A stretch of DNA of 7,233 nt from Actinoplanes liguriensis (lineage in GTDB: Bacteria; Actinomycetota; Actinomycetes; Mycobacteriales; Micromonosporaceae), in contig KL571274.1 in assembly GCA_000715855.1 (NCBI GenBank), forward strand, positions 32,422 to 39,654. The letters run 5' to 3'. The position numbers and the translations under genes were made by a program. Within the stretch, counting starts at the first letter, position 1. Each line of letters opens with the position of its first letter. Of the stretch, positions 6,587 to 7,233 are shown piece by piece. The notes beneath the pieces were generated by a model, which did no database searches, was not told the DNA's origin, and saw only the letters and a list, made by a program, of their open reading frames with translations.

Positions 6587-6592
6587 GGGAGG
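6587..6592 (+). promoter_or_regulatory. Strong Shine-Dalgarno for the last gene
   Basis: GGGAGG followed by T ends 5 nt before the ATG at 6598. It is the best ribosome site in the window and sets the start of a gene that has no stop inside the contig. The 73-nt gap from the LOR stop shows no obvious promoter or terminator, so co-transcription with the LOR gene is possible. Confidence 0.75.
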
Positions 6593-6597
6593 TCCTC

Positions 6598-7217
6598 ATG
6601 CTGGCTGAGCACGTCGTGGCTCACCCCGTCGACTGGTGGCGGCAGTTCCAGACCGCGACCGAACGGTTCGACGAGGCGATCCTCACCACCGGGCTGACCG
6701 AGCTGCTGCTGCCGAAGATCACTTCACAGCTGCTGCAGCGGGAGGCGGACATCGCCGCCGACATTGCCATTCAGTACCGGAACAAGCCGGGCAGCGAGGG
6801 CCTGCAGGACCGGTACAACAGTGCCCGGCACCGGCTGCGGGAGACGATCGCCCGCCTCGCGGCCCGCGACGTCGACCGGGCCGCGCTCGTCGAGGCCGAG
6901 GTGGTGTCGTGGGTCCTGGACGGGGAGTACGCCGAGGCCGCCGCCGAGATCGAGTCGCGTGTCGGGTCGGTCGTGCTCCTGCGGATCTTCGTGTCCGCGC
7001 TGCGCGTCTCCGCCCTGGACGTGAACGTCACCGCGCACCTGTTGAACGCCGGGCGCACCCCGGCCGAGGCGATCTACGCCGGGAAGATCGTCGGCAAGTA
7101 CGGCTACTGGCCGGACTGGCTGCGTGATCTGGTCGTCGAGCACGCCCAGGCCGGGACCCTGACCGACGAGTTCGTCGCCGCGCTGGATCTGTGCGCGTTC
7201 GCGACGCTGCGGTCCAT
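6598..7217 (+). CDS. Unrecognised helical protein, C-terminally truncated by contig end
   Basis: I do not recognise this gene. About 206 residues are readable from ATG 6598 with no stop; the remaining bases to 7233 are adaptor, so the final residues they would encode (CLLYT) are not genuine. The sequence looks soluble and almost entirely alpha-helical, rich in Ala, Glu, Arg and Leu. There is no signal peptide and no clear membrane span. Notable stretches are an aromatic N-terminus, VDWWRQFQTATERFDEAI (11-28); TGLTELLLPKITSQLLQREADIAADIAIQY (31-60); a basic/acidic helical section around RYNSARHRLRETIARLAARDVDRAALVEAE (72-101); a hydrophobic helix VGSVVLLRIFVSALRVSAL (122-140); and a conserved-looking AGKIVGKYGYWPDWLRDLV (161-179). 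Coding potential is strong: a perfect Shine-Dalgarno, third-position GC bias, and an open frame through the whole stretch. Competing frames here are shadows. Function cannot be inferred; adjacency to the LOR gene is the only context. Confidence 0.85.
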
Positions 7218-7233
7218 CTGTCTCTTATACACA
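7218..7233 (+). other. Sequencing adaptor remnant (Tn5/Nextera mosaic end)
   Basis: The contig ends in CTGTCTCTTATACACA, identical to the first 16 bases of the 19-bp synthetic mosaic end CTGTCTCTTATACACATCT used in transposase-based library kits. It is AT-rich against a very GC-rich background. It combines the inner-end-type T at position 4 with the outer-end-type ATACACA, so it is the engineered hybrid rather than a natural IS50 end. It is not part of the organism's genome. Confidence 0.95.

Noticed and set aside
7218..7233. Natural Tn5/IS50 end or a mobile element boundary
   Set aside because: The base pattern is the engineered inner/outer hybrid and it sits exactly at the contig end, so library adaptor is the far better explanation.
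1..7233. CRISPR arrays, tRNA, rRNA, integrase or transposase genes
   Set aside because: No regularly spaced direct repeats, no tRNA-like folds and no recombinase motifs were seen on either strand.

Overview
This window is a GC-rich fragment (roughly 70% by eye, with strong G/C preference at third codon positions), and every supportable gene lies on the + strand. Base composition, GTG/TTG starts, ATGA gene overlaps and the gene families suggest a high-GC actinobacterium. A Micromonosporaceae-like or Streptomyces-like host is an inference, not a demonstrated fact. Both ends are open: the first gene lacks its start. The last gene runs into a 16-base sequence identical to the first 16 bases of the synthetic Tn5/Nextera mosaic-end adaptor, so this is almost certainly an entire short-read contig with adaptor left on its 3' end.

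Layout. (1) Positions 2-1156 encode a cytochrome P450 missing its N-terminus. (2) After 36 nt comes a tightly packed four-gene ABC importer locus, 1193-5672: a BMP-family (Bmp/PnrA/Med-like) substrate-binding lipoprotein, a double-NBD ATPase, and two BPD_transp_2-type permeases. Adjacent genes overlap by 11, 4 and 4 nt. This is the architecture of the nucleoside-type NupNOPQ/YufNOPQ importers. (3) Positions 5673-6008 form a non-coding gap containing a strong hairpin (16-bp stem, 7-nt loop) that probably terminates the transporter transcript. (4) Positions 6009-6524 encode a LURP-one-related (LOR, Tubby-C2-like) protein. (5) From 6598, behind a very good Shine-Dalgarno, begins an unrecognised helical protein cut by the contig end.

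How they work together. The lipoprotein would capture a solute (nucleoside-like by family, not proven) outside the membrane, the two permeases would form the channel, and the ATPase would power import. The ATPase gene is broken as written. About 43 nt appear to be missing at the signature motif of its second nucleotide-binding domain, which shifts the frame and separates the first 406 residues from the last ~80. The remaining transporter genes look intact, so this is either a fresh natural deletion across a CGGC microhomology or an assembly error; the adaptor remnant makes the second option worth testing first. The P450 next to the importer may act on the imported compound, but only proximity supports that.

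I found no convincing evidence of a wholly new system. The points most worth following up are the ATPase lesion, the adaptor, the P450-transporter pairing, the unusual P450 I-helix and the unknown terminal gene.
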